Shown: piece after piece, positions 12,781 through 26,089 of the stretch
How the letters are laid out: the number at the start of each line of letters is the position of its first letter
Position numbering within the stretch: position 1 is the first letter of the stretch
From: Pseudoscleropodium purum
Lineage: Eukaryota; Streptophyta; Bryopsida; Hypnales; Brachytheciaceae
Length of the DNA: 64,000 nt
Direction of reading: 5' to 3'
Assembly: GCA_963969395.1 (NCBI GenBank)
Contig: OZ017802.1
Coordinates: 1,366,501-1,430,500, forward strand
Position numbers and translations under genes: made by a program
Notes under the pieces: generated by a model
Told to the model about the DNA's origin: nothing
What the model saw: the letters and a program-made list of their open reading frames with translations, nothing else
Database searches by the model: none

Positions 12781-15565
12781 GCCGCAAAAGCACCCTCTGC
12801 CTCCTCCTTCCACCAAAACCCAACAAATGCTCCTCCTCAAAACACCCCCAAACACCTCCAAAACTGCGCAAATCGTGTTCTGAGAAAGAAATCCCGGCGA
12901 TGAAGACACCAGAAAATTGGAACTGTTTGCGGCCGTCGCCAAAATGGAAGCGAAATTGCAAACAGGCGGCGAAGAAAAACTCGCAATCGGAAGCGCGGAC
13001 ACGATGCTTCTGGCTTCCAGGCCAAGCGCGCTACCCGAATTCCGCTGCCCGATTTGGGACCCAAAGACTTTTTTTTTCTCTTCTACCCCCTTGCCCCCGA
13101 GTCGAGAATTTCGGTACCCGGTTAGTTGCCCGAATGAAAATTGTTTCCCCCCTTCAGGCTCGCTGCCCAGGGCAATTAAATCCCCGATTCGAATCAAGTT
13201 TACCGGTACTGGTTTGTACTACCCTACGCTCAGGTCAGATTCATTAAAAAATAATTTAAAATGGCATGAAAAGAAATTTTCAGGAATAATAATGCGGCAT
13301 AATTGAATAGTGAAGAAAATATTACTGAAAATAATGTGAATCCTTAAAAAAAAATATGAAAAATAAAAAATAATATACATATAAAGGTGGTTGTCATATA
13401 AATGTAAAAAATCCATAGAATATATAAGCTTATTAAGCTTAGTTCTTTTTCCCTTCTTTGAAGAAAACCTATGTTCGTCGAAAAGGATTGAAACTTAACC
13501 AATCATTTTATTAATTTACTAAGATGTGAGAACTTGGTTGCTAAAGGTCACAAAAGATTCAATAAGGTCTTGAGTACTAGTATAAAGGCCATAGGTCATG
13601 AAATATTTCACATCTTGTGAAATGAAATTTCAAAAGTTCTAAATTTAATTCTAAATTTAATTAATGAAAGATAATTCAATCCAAAAAAAAATGATTTCAT
13701 ATGGTTTTTGATGAATCTAACTCCAACGTACAATATTATTGATAGTGATAGTGCAAAATTAGTGTTACTTGCAAATTATTATTTTTCAAGAAATGGGAAC
13801 AATAAAATAATCTAATCCAGTAAAGACATTGATGATTAGAAGTGCCTAATAAATAATTTTTAAGAGAAGTCAAGAAAAAAAATGCACCTATTCATTCATA
13901 CTCTGGGATGTATACACAAATTTGTTTTCTAATTGCATGTTCCACTAGTTTATCAAAGTCATGCTACTTGGAAATTGTGCATGTTTCATGCTTTTAATTA
14001 GATTACACTAGTTTTTTTTCCCTAGTTATAGGACAAAATCAATCTACTTTAGTAATTGAGACATGTCTTTCTATAGTTAATTATTTTATAAATAATGTGA
14101 CTTTAAGAAATTAGTACTGTAAACAATTGAAAATGCTTACTATTATTAAATCTTTTAAAACATTTATTAGACACTAAATCAATTTTCAAAGTATTGAAAG
14201 AGGTGTCTCTAAAATTAATCTTAAATTCTCATGATTAGTTAAAGTATATTTTAAGAAAGAATCCCTAGAAGGCAATTTCAAAAGGAGTTTACAATTTGGT
14301 GCACTTACCTTATCATAATACTACTCTAATAATGATATTTAATATTAACCACAATAATTAATTTGAAAATATTATAAATTTTTGCTTTATAGTCAAGATG
14401 AATTCTAATTGTCAATTAAATTTCTAACAAAAAAATTAATTAGGACTGTGATAGTTTACACTGTTCAAAATCAATATCAAGCATGGACACTAATTGTCAA
14501 CTAAATGAGAATTAAAGTGAGTTACAAGATAGAGTAAATAACACTATCCGCACTATAATACTCTAAATTTCATTACTACTGTAGCGTGGTAATTTCGTCA
14601 TTGGCGTAACAGTACGGTTTTTTCTCCCACCCTGCCCCTGCCCGGACCCTCTCCCCGAAGAAACCACCCTTCCCGTCCTGCTGCCCGCTGCCGCTGCCCG
14701 TCCAGTGTAACGAGGCTGGCAAGGCCGGAACTTCAGAGGAGTGTCAGCTAGAGGAGCTGTAGACAGAGCGCGTCCGTTGTCGCGCACATTTCAATTTCTT
14801 CGTTCGGGCGCTGCAAATTTTTTGATCTGCGGCTCTCCCTCACCGGCGACGGCATCAATCGCAGCATCTCGAGGTCCAGTTTGCATCCCTTACCCTTTCG
14901 TCTTCTTCAGTTCCACTTCATTCTAGAGACGCCCAAACGGATGCTTCAGTTCTTCTAGGTTTTCTTCATTCGTGCATTTGGAATTTGGATGTTCAGCGTT
15001 AGTGGCCTCATCAACATTGCGACCGCGGGAGGGCTACGACAGTTTCACCAATGTACACTCATTGTAGCTCTTTGGTTAATTTTTTGGACCCCCATAAGTT
15101 CATATTTCGTGTTTTTATTTTTATTATTTCTGGCTCTTTCCCCTGTGCGACGGACTTCGGCATGCACCTGGTGTTCTGTAGGAAGCTTGTGATCGGAGTT
15201 TCGTGTTTGGTGCCTCGTTCGCAATCACATTGGCTGCGTGTTGTTTTTTCACTGTGTAGTGGAGAGTGTTCCGTTTCTGGAAGGGTTTAGCTGGCCAAAA
15301 ATGTGAGAAGGTGTAGTGATGAAGCTCGGTACAGGTTGGCTGTTTCACATGAGGTGATTGGAAACCCTAAGTGCATGGACTGTTGTGAAGGTTGGAGCAT
15401 GACGAGGTTGTTGTTGTTGCAGTAGTGCGAGTTTATTGATTAATTTTGGAGTGACGTAGAGTCGGGCATGGGGAGTTCCCGCAGACGTTGCAACGGCGTG
15501 TAACTCGAGTCCAGTGGTTCAAGCGCGGAGGGTTTTGGAGAATTTGTTTTGGTTTTGTGAGAATA
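12781..15565. other. Divergent intergenic region between OEP24 and DEK
   Basis: OEP24 reads left and DEK reads right from this 2.8-kb interval, so both promoters should lie in it. Composition near each gene is balanced, with a C-rich stretch at about 14612-14705 upstream of DEK that may be promoter or 5' UTR sequence; the middle (13240-14570) is AT-rich and empty of genes. No clear TATA box or shared motif stands out. Open frames at 12502-13306 are antisense or upstream shadows of OEP24 exon 1. Confidence 0.5.
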
Positions 15566-18500
15566 ATGTCCGACGTCGAAATGCACGAGCCTGCCCCGAC
15601 CACGGCGGTGGTGGACCCGGACCCCCCGGGGAACGAGCACATTGACGACGAGGAGGATAGCGGTGGAGTAGACGAGGAAGTCGTCGCGAAGGCCGACGAG
15701 CGGAAGAGAGGGAGTGATAGTAAAGAGGAGGCGGGGGAAGTTATTGAGGAGAGTGAGAAAGTGGACGCTGCAAAGCAGGACGCTGCCAATGACGTGGAAG
15801 GAGAGGGAGAGGTCGATGGTGAAGAAGCAGAAGCAGAAGGTGAAGAACAAGTTGAACAACAGGAGAAGAAGCGACCTGGAAGACCGAAGAAGAAGGCCAC
15901 AGATGCTGATGTAGAGGAAGAGCCTAAGGCAGTGAAGCGTGCTAAACCCAGGGCCGAAAAGAAGGAAGTGGCTGCTGCTTTTGTAGCTGACAGGCCTTCG
16001 CGAGAACGCAAGTCTATTGACCGGTTTACCGCATCCGCCGAGAAAGACAAATCCAAAGAATTGCAGATAAAAGAGGTACTGTGCTAGTGATGTCGTTGAA
16101 CTGTTACCTCTCTCTGATTGCTCTCCAGCTCTTTGAACTCGGCGTTTTCCGTTTTTAACGTAGGCTTGTAAGTATAATCCTGATCTGAATGACTGATACA
16201 TCAGAGAACAAGATTTTGTATGTCTTGCTACTTGTTTGGTTGGAGCATGGTTGGAAGTCCCTTAATTCGTTCGGTGTAATTTTTTGGGTGGTGCTATGGT
16301 CTCTTTCTGTTCTATCTCCAAGTTCTGAAGATGCTATTCAGATGAGTAGGAAACCTGTTATTAATCCTGTCTTCTGTAGGTGGTTGTACTGGTGATGATG
16401 CAAATACTGGTGAAATCTTCTCCAGTTCGTGCGTGCCCCTGTGCTTTTTGTCATCCAACTTTTGGGGTTGTGAATGTAGGGGTGCATTTATTAATTCTTG
16501 TGTCTCTTACTTTCATGGCTTTGACTTGTGATATTTCTCACTGCTATATTTTTGTCACCGTGCAAATTTGCAGGGTGGTGGAACGCCGTTGAAAGATATA
16601 CCAAATTGTAAGTTGGATTTTTGTTTTCACTGACTTCAGTCTTACACTTTTGAGTATTATTGGGTTGGGTTTTATCAGATTGTATTCTTTTTGCCCTCCA
16701 AGGTCAGACAGGTTCTGAAGATGTAATATGAAATGTTCGAGTTTGCTGTTGACACGTAAACAGAGTTATAGCTTTTAAATTCTCTGTCACATCATTGGCG
16801 GCTTATTGACCACTGCTATCACCGGCTTTTGGTAGATATCCTCCTAGCTTGTAATCTCAAAAATGTCTTGTAGATACAAGATCGGTTGTTTTTACTTGAA
16901 GTTTGCTATGATTAACAACTCAAACTTCAAAACTTATTTCTGTTGCCTTTGTAGTTGTCTACAAGCTCAGCAAGAGATCCAGGCACGACGAGATATTGAG
17001 TCAACTGCATTCCGTTCTGTTCAGCAAGCGAGGAAAGGTGCGGAGTTTAAAGTAGGGAATTTGTGAGAAGAGGCATTGGAATGTTTTTTCTGTATCTTTA
17101 ACATGTTTTATTTCTTATGTGTCTATATTTGAAGTACCCTAGGAGTTAAGGATAGTATGTTGCTTTGCTTTGTTTTTGTTACTGTTGGGTGTTTCAGTTT
17201 TTTGAATCTGTCACCGGTTTATCAATGATCTGTTCGTACAGTGTATTCATGAGTCCTGACAAGTTGAGAATTAAGTCTTAGTCTTCCTTCAGCTTCTTTT
17301 ATCTCCATGTAGTACAACTACCTACTCTATGCGAGGTCTTCTGGAAATTCTTATGTGCCTATTTCATACGATCGTCTAATCAATTCTCATTATTGTTCAA
17401 GCCTGTACAGCAAGCTTTCCATCTTACTGAAGCGAGGTGTGTTTATGCAGGCTATGGTTTTGAAGCAGAATATTCTGCAGTTTTCAGGATACGTCTGGGT
17501 TGAGAATGAGGTATTCCTATAGTCAGGGGCTCTTTCCTCGAAGAAGCATCACTTTAGTGTACTCGATATAATGTAGTACTTTCATTGCCAGCACCAAATA
17601 CTGTAGTGTCTTTGCAAACTTTCCGCTCTAGGCCCCCTTGTTAATGCATCATTACACGTATGGAGCAGGAAAAAGAGAGAGCAAAAATTCAAGAAAAGCT
17701 GGAGCGATATACTAAGGAGAGTTTGCTGCAGTTTTTGGATTTGTTGGATGTCCATGTATCCAGAACTCTCAAGAAGGTATCAATTCTGTTTTTTGAATGT
17801 AGAGTTGCATGCTTCTCTATTCTCATAGGCTTTTCATTGTCGTTTTGGTTACATACGCAACGAAATTCTGTCATATGAACTCTGTCCAAAAATTGGTTCC
17901 AGATGCATGTTTAGAAAGTTTCCAACAAGAACGTTTGGGATTTCATGGGTGGACACAATTTGGGCACGTTTCATGGCATCTTCTGTGACAGATTTTAGTT
18001 GTGTTCTGTTCTCACTATTTTTGTAAGTCAGTTTGCTGATGTCTAATCTTGTCACGAACATTTTAATTGCAGGAGGATCTTGTTGCAAAATTGCTGGAGT
18101 TTCTTGAGAAACCTCATAAAACCACCGAAAGATTGTTGGAAGTGAAGGAACAGGTAAGAGTCCCTGTAAATGCATGTTTTGCAGCGGTTGATTCTCTCAA
18201 ATATTAGATCCATTTCAAATATGATACTTGTAAAGGTGTTGTGTTGCTTTCTGAACAGGAGAAACTCCACTGTCATTAGTGAGCGCTTTTCTGATTAATT
18301 ATGTCTCGATATTGTCTTGGAGTATTCTGGTGATCTTCTATTTTGACAAGATTCAGTTTCTGCTCTGTGTCTGTGTACGCGACTCGTCAGGTTTGTCAAT
18401 TTCTTATATTTCTACTAATCTGGAAAAGGGATCTTGGAATAGGAGAAGAAAAGTTCAGGGAAGAGATCATCATCCGGAAAAGGACCAGGTAGACCCAAGG

Positions 18501-20862
18501 TTAGTCTTATTTCCCTAGCTCATAGTAAAGACCCATGCTTGTGCTTTTGAGGTTTATATATGGGATGATTGCATGGGTCGAGCTCGTGAAGAACCTAGGT
18601 GGTTTATGACATAGTCTTCGTTTAATGTCTTAAATGCTGGAACTGCGGAAGCCGTACCCGTTTTCTGGGGTTGAATTTTGGTTTATTAAATTCAGATTCG
18701 GAAAGGTGAAGATAAGACCCCGTCAAAAAAGAGGGCGCGGAAGAATGCTGCTGAAGATGATGGCAGTGATGGGTCAGAGAAGGTCAGTGACAGCGCATCT
18801 CCAGTGGAAGAGGTTGAGCAGAGGCGTCTGACTTTCAAGGATGACACGGACCATGAAGAAGAATCTATGGTAGAGGAGAAAAAGCAAGCAAGTAATTCTA
18901 GCACAGCCGTCAAGGTTGTTCTCTTTGTTTCTTACGTTTATGACAAATGTTCTATCGTGATGGTACATAATTGCCAAGTGAATATACTGGATCGCAGGCT
19001 TGTAAATGAGCTGGCAACTTGTTCATACACGGACTTTTTATGATAAAAATTTTAATCATTGTTCGTTTATGAAATTTGAAGTCATTTTTTACTAAAGTTG
19101 TCTGATATTGTTTTTAAAATTTCAGCAAGATACAGAGGAGAATGAGGTTGAGGAGGAGGATGAAGACCACGAAGAGAAGGAAGAATCTACACCTCCAAGA
19201 AAGAAACCCAAGGTTGAGGCTCCTGATGCCACTCTGAAGACGCCATCAAAGTCTGCTGATAGATTTTATTCAAAGAAAAAGTCTAGCGAAGACGCCGCTA
19301 ATAAGGAGACCTCGGTTACAGCTTCCAGAAAGAGACCCGGAAGACCAAAGAAATCACTCGAGAATTCAGCAAAGAAGACACCTAAAGACAAGGGTTAGTA
19401 TTTTCTAACTTAAATCCTTTACTGTGTCCTTCATCATCACGTTTTGACTTTGAGAATAGAAATTCAGACTTCCTCTCATTTCTGTAGGTATTTCTGTTGG
19501 TGCATTGGATTTTCTGTCAGATTATTTATGTCAAATACTCTGTAGAGTGTGTTTTCGGCCCTGTATGTTTTTTGATAATCCCATTGGAATGCTCCCTGGG
19601 TTCACCTTAATTTCATTTATGTTAACTTCTTATAAGTTCATGAATCGAGTCGTTTGTGACTATATTCTTGTGGATCTCCTTGAGCTTCGGTAGTTTAATC
19701 ATTCAATCCTAAATTCACATCTTATTCTCAATTGGACATTGTTATTCTCAAGGGGATGCGATTGTCATGGTATCCAATTTTTTTTCAATTGTAATCTCTT
19801 TGTTTAATCTTTTTTCTTTGGTTGAGGAGACAAGGCAGCGCCTTATTTCGCAGTGGCTAGATTTCAGTCAATTACCCTTACTTAATACTAATTATAGATC
19901 TATACAGATCTCAATAAGAGAGAATCTGGAGGGAATGTAAATTTTTTTTCCTTAGCAGTTTCTATTTGGCTGTCCTGTGCATGTGCAAGTGGTCCATACT
20001 GAGATTCTTTTACCTCATTGTTTGTCAAAATTGTTGCAGAGACGGGGAAGAAATCTTCTGGAAAGGGAAGCAGAGCAAAGAAAAGCAAAGAGGTTCCTTC
20101 AGATGAAGAATTGCAGGCGAAGATTCGGAAGCTTCTGAGAGAGGCCGACTTCAGTAAGGTTAGTGATGGAAGCATCAGAAATTACTCGTCATTATATATT
20201 GAATGGCGAGTCACCCTGTTTTGGTCAAACCATTAACCGTAATTTTATAATGCCGTGACATTGGTGAGAATGAATGCGTCATTGGGTTGCTGTCATATTC
20301 CAATGGGTGCTGTGATTTACAGCAATGCAGTTATGGAAGTGTTGCCGATATGTGTGTTGTAGTAGTGCGTGTCTTAATATGTGTCATCGTTTGTGGATAA
20401 TTGTTTTTCCTATCTATTTCTGTTTGGAAATATTATGAGGCATTCTTTTTACGTGTTCTAGGGTCAAGTGATCATTCACTCGAGTTGACAACTGGGCTTC
20501 TGTTTTTGTTGATCATACAGGTTACATTCACAGATGTTGTTTCTGAACTTGGTAAGAAATGAACTCAAGTCATTTCAGCAAGTTTTATATCACTTGATTT
20601 ATTTTGTGAACGCCTGACTTTTGCCACTTTACCACAAATACTGGTGATTTGTCGTTTCTGTTTTGGATGTAAGGATTGATATATGGTCTGCGTCATGGCA
20701 GAGGCAATTTTTGGAGTGAGTCTCACGGAGAAGAAGGTACATGTAAAAGGACTCATCAGGGATGAAATCAGTAAAATTGCGGCAGATGATGAACCTGAAG
20801 AGGAAGTTGCAGCTTGTGAGGAAACTAAAGACGAGAAACCAGACGACATGGTCACGTCTTGA
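15566..20862 (+). CDS. DEK: DEK domain-containing chromatin protein, complete
   Basis: Twelve exons join cleanly: 15566-16075, 16574-16607, 16955-17037, 17451-17510, 17669-17776, 18073-18153, 18443-18499, 18696-18914, 19126-19393, 20040-20158, 20521-20551 and 20702-20862. The protein has 576 residues. Residues 1-100 are acidic; AT-hook-like motifs lie at 101-110 (KKRPGRPKKK), 306-311 (GPGRPK) and 452-460 (RKRPGRPKK). A plant-type DRPSRERKSIDRF motif is at 142-154. The conserved DEK core covers about 171-292 (LKDIPNFVYKLSKRSR, FSGYVWVENE, EDLVAKLLEFLEKPH). A DEK_C domain covers about 493-549 (FGVSLTEKKVHVKGLI). DEK proteins bind DNA and histones in the nucleus and influence chromatin structure and transcription. 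The ATG at 15566 is used because it begins the acidic tail; no in-frame ATG lies just upstream. Exon 2 (34 nt) and exon 11 (31 nt) are very short and rest on phase and conserved sequence. Confidence 0.95.
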
Positions 20863-23326
20863 ATTGGAATGCCTGCGGTATTTGTCTCAATGAGCGGTTT
20901 AGGCAGTCGAGGTGATCGAGAAGTGAGAATTAGCTCTAGCTCTAGTCTTGGAAAGGTTGGTTGAAATAATGGTTAGAAAGTGGCTCTTGTTGTTAAGAAA
21001 TTGCGTTGGTCCCTCTACTCTTCCCATTATGTAGTCATACTATGTGGATACTAACTTCGGCTCGCTTTTTATTTGGATGCGAGCATCAGCTCGCTTTTAT
21101 GTGGATATGAGCTTTTATGTGAATACGAGCTTCAGCTCGGCTTTCTGTTATTTGGGTACACACCTAGTTTTACAATTCTAAAACCTTCTTTAACTCAATT
21201 AAATTTCAAATATTAGAATATTCACCAATTTTAGAAAATTGTCTTCAATATTTTTATTGCACCGTTTTGGCAAATATGTCCATTTGAAGCAGTGCGTGCA
21301 AATGACTCCTTCCTTGAATTTTGGAGGACATCTTCCATTGTTCGGTTTTTAAAATGGCAACCTCCAAAGATTTTCGGATGTCAGATATAACAACCAAACC
21401 ACCTTAGAAGTTGTCAATTTTGCCATCTTGGCATGCTGGTAGAATAAGTTTTCTCAGTGAACTTTTTATTTCTGTATTTGTCAACTTTGGGATTAAAAAT
21501 TGTGATAAATTGTACATTCTACGGCCATCCTATGACTTTAAAATTTATGATTGTAAAATTCTAAAAATAGGGAATTTTAACACCTACAGAAGTTGGGATG
21601 TAGGGATGTCTAGTGTGATTATGGATCCAATAGTGGTACTTGGTGAGACATTTAGCTAGTATTCCCAACTTATTTCTTCAATATATTATGGAGAGTTGTA
21701 AGTTGTAGGATCTACACATTTTGGGGTTAAATGTTTGAAAGATGAAATCCAACCATTTTGGAAGAGTTGAAAATACTTCTTTTTGAAATTTAAGCATCAT
21801 GTTCTTGCAATTGGTGAAGTTTTCTATTCTAAAATTTTAGGAGAGTGTACTCTAGCAAGTTAACCAAAAGATCTTATAGTTGAATTTCTTTTTAAATAAT
21901 TTAGATGAAGATTTTAGCCTTGCTTTGAAGACGAATAAATTGAAGCAATTTTAGGTCATTAAATATAAAAGAATTCTAGGGTTTAGTTTGGCACTTTTGC
22001 ATATTGCAAATTGGGTGCAAATTGGGTAAAAACTTGGATAGGGAGCAATAGTATCGTGGGGACATGCCTTCTTTAAGGTGAACTGCCTTTGAAGGATAGT
22101 ATAGAGGTGGTCATCAACCTAGGTCACTCCTAAAAGTCCTTTCTTGGCATCCAAATGTACAATAGTGAAAGAAAACCTTGCAGTTCATCAAATAGCAATC
22201 AACTCTCTAGTAGAGAGTCCTTGATTTTCTTAGAATACTTAGGAAATTATCCATTGATCATGTGGAAGTATATTGAGTGATCCTTTCATTTAATCAATGA
22301 CTAGACAACCATGAATATTGTCTAGACTAAGACCAACTTGGAAAATAAGTGACCATAGCCACTTAAGAAAATAAGATTTTTTTTAAATATTATTTTTTTA
22401 AATAATTTATTTGTATGCATATATATTATTTAGGATATTTTCATCATTCTTTTTCTATTTTATTTAGTTCTACCATTCATTTGACATTTGTAAGGGTTAA
22501 ATATTTAACCCTATAGTATTGCAATTGCAAACTCTATATGTTAGAATCTAAATTTTACAATATCATATTTTATTCATTTATGTTTTTGATAATTAAAAAA
22601 CATATTGAAATTTGAATTCAAGTTATTTTTTCTCATCCTAAATTCATTTTGGTTTCAAAAAAATATTCTATTCTAATACAATAAAATATTAATTTATACC
22701 ATTCAATGAGCCTTACAACCTTTTCATCCTACCAAATTTGAAATGTGTAGGAGGTAAATTAGAATAAACTTGATTTCTTCCTTCTTCTTTTTTTGTTGGA
22801 CTTTAATGAACTAATTTTTCAAAAAATATTTGTGGAAGATTCTAATACATCCATCTAAAGGCCCACACCTTTGCCTTCCCTACTACTGTCTTCAAATATA
22901 TTTTTTTACATAATCTAAACTCATTTGCCAAATTAAACATCTTTTGCAATAATTAAATTGAGTCAAATGTCAATGATTATTTAGTATTCTAATAGGATTC
23001 TCTTTTCCCACCATTAAAAAAGCAATAAAATTTCGGCATTTTGTTTTAGGGTTATTTTATTTCTACTACGGTAATGAGATTACCAGTTCAGTTGATGAAC
23101 GTTTTCATTCATTCATCCATTTGAGCCCTCGTCAATCTCTTTGGTTTTCCGAGTTAGGTTTGTGATTCAGAGTTTCCATGGCGTCATCGTCGACGTAGTG
23201 TCCGAGTCCTTGCCCGGCGCAGAGTGTCTTACGTTTTTACCCGTTTCTTCACGAGCTTGGAAACTCAGTCTAAATACTGGTTTCGATTCATCCGTCTTGT
23301 TTGCTGAAGAAAAAAAATTGAAAGGG
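20863..23326. other. DEK 3' flank, AT-rich spacer and LSM3 5' flank
   Basis: The first 300 bases probably include the DEK 3' UTR and contain a small minisatellite at 21042-21148. The stretch 21160-23040 is AT-rich with no coding signal. The last 250 bases before 23327 are more balanced and should contain the LSM3 promoter and 5' UTR. Confidence 0.5.
21042..21148. repeat. Short minisatellite in the DEK 3' region
   Basis: About four copies, one of them shortened, of a 28-30-bp unit of the form ATGTGGATAYGAGCTTCAG followed by CTCGCTTTT lie 180-290 bp after the DEK stop codon. Confidence 0.8.
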
Positions 23327-26089
23327 ATGGCGACAGAGGAGGACAGTACCGTGAAGGAGCCTCTGGACTTGATCCGGCTCAGCTTGGACGAGCGCATCTA
23401 CGTGAAGCTGCGCTCAGACCGAGAACTCCGCGGGAAGCTGCATGTAAGTTTGCTGCCAATCGCGGTTCTGGTTTGTTTTTTCATCGTTTGGTACTTGATG
23501 AGTGCCGTTCCGACTGCTAGGGTTTGGCATAGAAACTTATTGAGCAATGGGAATGTCACTGGGAAGTATTGATGACTATTTTATTTGACTGACTTTCTTC
23601 GCCATGAAATTCATTCGCGCCATTTTGGAATCTAACAAAAAATTTGAAGGTATTGTTAATTGGCGGGAAGATTTTTGCGATTTCCGCTATCTGAGATTTC
23701 AAGAAAGGCTTGCTGTGGTGCACAGATATTATTCCTTCAGTTTCCCTAACGACTTCGTGGAATACTGAAGTGTCATTTGTACTGCTAGGGTTTTGGATTA
23801 TTTTTTGATTTCGCAATGGGAGTGTTCCCGGGATTTAGCGCATATGGAACTGCGGAAATTGATAATTTTGTGAACCTTCCGTCTTGGAAGTCATTCGCGC
23901 CATGCTGGAGTTTAGAAAATAGGATGAAGTGTCATTAATAGGTGCACAAAGTGTTCAAGATTATTACTATTCCCGCGACTTTAACGTGCTTTTCAGGAAA
24001 GGCATGTGGTGGTACTCAATTATTATTTCTTCAATTCCCCTAACGTCCTCGCTGAATTCTTTAGTGCCTCTCGTACTGATAGGGTTTTGGAACTTCTTTT
24101 GATTCTGGGATGGGAGTGTTAACGGGATTTAGCGCATCCGCTGGGTATTACTCTGAGAAGAGTTAATGAGTTGAGAATATTGGATTTCTTATTGGATTTC
24201 TTATTGGGTTTGAAAGACATTCGGTCCATTATGTTTATTTTGAAGTGTCATTAATTGAAGCATAAAGTGTGAGGACTATTGCAATGTTAATTCTCTTAGA
24301 TTTCAAGAAAGGCATGTGGTGATGCTCTGTCATTATTTTTTCAATTTGCCGTATGGAATACTTTAGTGGTGTAAGTTAGCACTGTGGATTTCTGATTCTA
24401 GGTTTAGTATTCCGGGGTTTTGTTAGATTTTCATCCTCGTTAGCATCCTCGATACACTTCAAAAATTTTGATTGAAGTCCCTGAAGTGTCTCTAAGCTCG
24501 GAGAGTGTGTTGGCATACTCCAAGGTGATGGGCCGCTGACACTGACGGTTCAAACTGGAAATATTGAATATGTTCTCAAGCAATTACTTGCAAGCGACTC
24601 TTACGCAATGGATGGCTGTGCAGGCCTATGACCAGCACTTAAACATGATTCTTGGAGAAGTTGAGGAGGTGGTAACCACAGTGGAAATCGATGATGAGAC
24701 CTATGAGGAGATTGTGAGGGTAAGAGGGTGCCTTCATCCTGTATAAATTTAAGTGTCTTTTGAGAAACTCATTTTTGCATTCTCGCTTGGACATATTTTC
24801 ATGCTTAATCGCCCCCGTAAAGCCTACCCTCTTTGGTTGTCTCTTTGATTATCTTCCCCTGTATTCAGATTGTTTTAAGAAATCAAGTCTTGTGCTTTAA
24901 TTTCCGCATTTAATGTTTAACCCTGGAAGGACGCTGAGGCCTAAAAGTGACCGATGGATGACTTTCAAGATTACTGTAGAAATGAGGAATGCTCCTATTG
25001 GTCCATTGGTCCATAAATCAGATCATTTTTGGCAAGATTTCGTCCTTTCAGGGTTTAATCTAGAAGGCCTTGCAGACCACTTTGGTTTTTGTATCGATTC
25101 CAATTGTATGTAGATGACATTTGACAATATTCCACTTCATCGCAAATATGGTTCTTTAGCTTCTCAGCTTCTTCAAACCAGCCTTCTAGGTGGGCTTGTT
25201 AAGATAATTGAGTCTCCTTTGTCTCACGTAACGGTCTGTGGAGACTTCTGCGTTTGTCCATGTTCGTCAAGCGCTGGGGACTCAGTGAGGTTATCTCTGC
25301 ATTCTGGTTTTCCTTTCAGGAGCTTAAGTATTTTTAGCGCCACTATGAGTCACAGCCTTCATCTCCATAAGGCTTGCCTATTTCCTTGATCACTTTCAAT
25401 GATACTGAAAACTTCAATTGATTATGGGGATTCTTTGATGGTCCCTTTCCTAATTAGTGCTAGTTGGGTTTCAAATTGTTTCTTTACATGCTTCATCGCA
25501 CATTTGTAGGCTGGTGTTGATTTCCAGTGTATTAAATGATCTGTTTTTGCTTAATTCTTATCACTTCCTAGATATTGCATTGTCCAATATATTCTTTAAG
25601 TATTTCTTCACGGACATCTGCATAATGTAGAGATGTCAATGCCAGATTAGCCACGATGATTTAACCAGTAAAATATGCCTTCTCCAGTTCAGTCTTGGCA
25701 GGACGGTATCTGTTTGCTTACGTGTGCAGCTTATGAAAGAATTTGAATGTTCACAGTAGTTCAGTAGTGAAAAAGACGTTACGTCAATCTGTTCCTTGGT
25801 TCTCATCGTGTCTACTCGAATGGTTTACTTTCTTATATGAATTCACTTGAAGTCTGCAGTCTGAGATTGTTCGTGTCTATGTCCCTTCTGTAATTAGTCG
25901 ACCAATCGTTTTAACGCTTCCCCATGGCCTGTGTCAGATTGGTAAGCCTTGTGTTACATGTGCTCTCTTGTCACTAATAAGTTGTGGGTTTCATGTGGGG
26001 TTTTGCAGACACATTCCAGGAAGGTTCCTTATTTGTTTGTGCGTGGTGATGGTGTCATTCTGGTTTCTCCTCCACTACGGACATCGTAA
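23327..26089 (+). CDS. LSM3: U6 snRNA-associated Sm-like protein LSM3, complete
   Basis: Three exons in phase 0: 23327-23443 (39 codons), 24624-24719 (32 codons) and 26009-26089 (26 codons plus TAA). Junctions are CAT|GTAAGT..GTGCAG|GCC and AGG|GTAAGA..TTGCAG|ACA. The product has 97 residues, matching the usual LSM3 length (about 98 in Arabidopsis). The start [20 protein letters not shown] is typical. The Sm1 fold segment [20 protein letters not shown] leads to [11 protein letters not shown], and the Sm2 motif is [14 protein letters not shown] at residues 80-93. LSM3 is a subunit of the heteroheptameric LSM1-7 ring (cytoplasmic decapping and mRNA decay) and the LSM2-8 ring (nuclear, binding the U6 snRNA 3' end in splicing). 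Both introns exceed 1 kb; intron 1 carries a tandem repeat. Confidence 0.96.
23505..24370. repeat. About 300-bp tandem repeat in LSM3 intron 1
   Basis: Three diverged copies follow one another. Anchors are a CTGCTAGGGTTT-like motif (about 23514, 23782, 24074), a GGGAGTGTTMMCGGGATTTAGCGC segment (second and third copies), a TCATTCGCGCCAT segment (first two copies) and CAAGAAAGGCATGTGGTG-type text (about 23699, 23994, 24304). Spacing is about 294 and 309 bp. Confidence 0.8.

Noticed and set aside
12502..13306. Several overlapping open frames around OEP24 exon 1 on both strands
   Set aside because: They are antisense or alternative-frame shadows of exon 1 and its upstream GC-richer flank; only the frame from 12780 matches OEP24.
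15433..16201. Minus-strand Ser-rich open frames opposite DEK exon 1
   Set aside because: They are the complement of Glu/Lys-rich DEK codons; the plus-strand frame has the AT-hook and conserved plant DEK motif.
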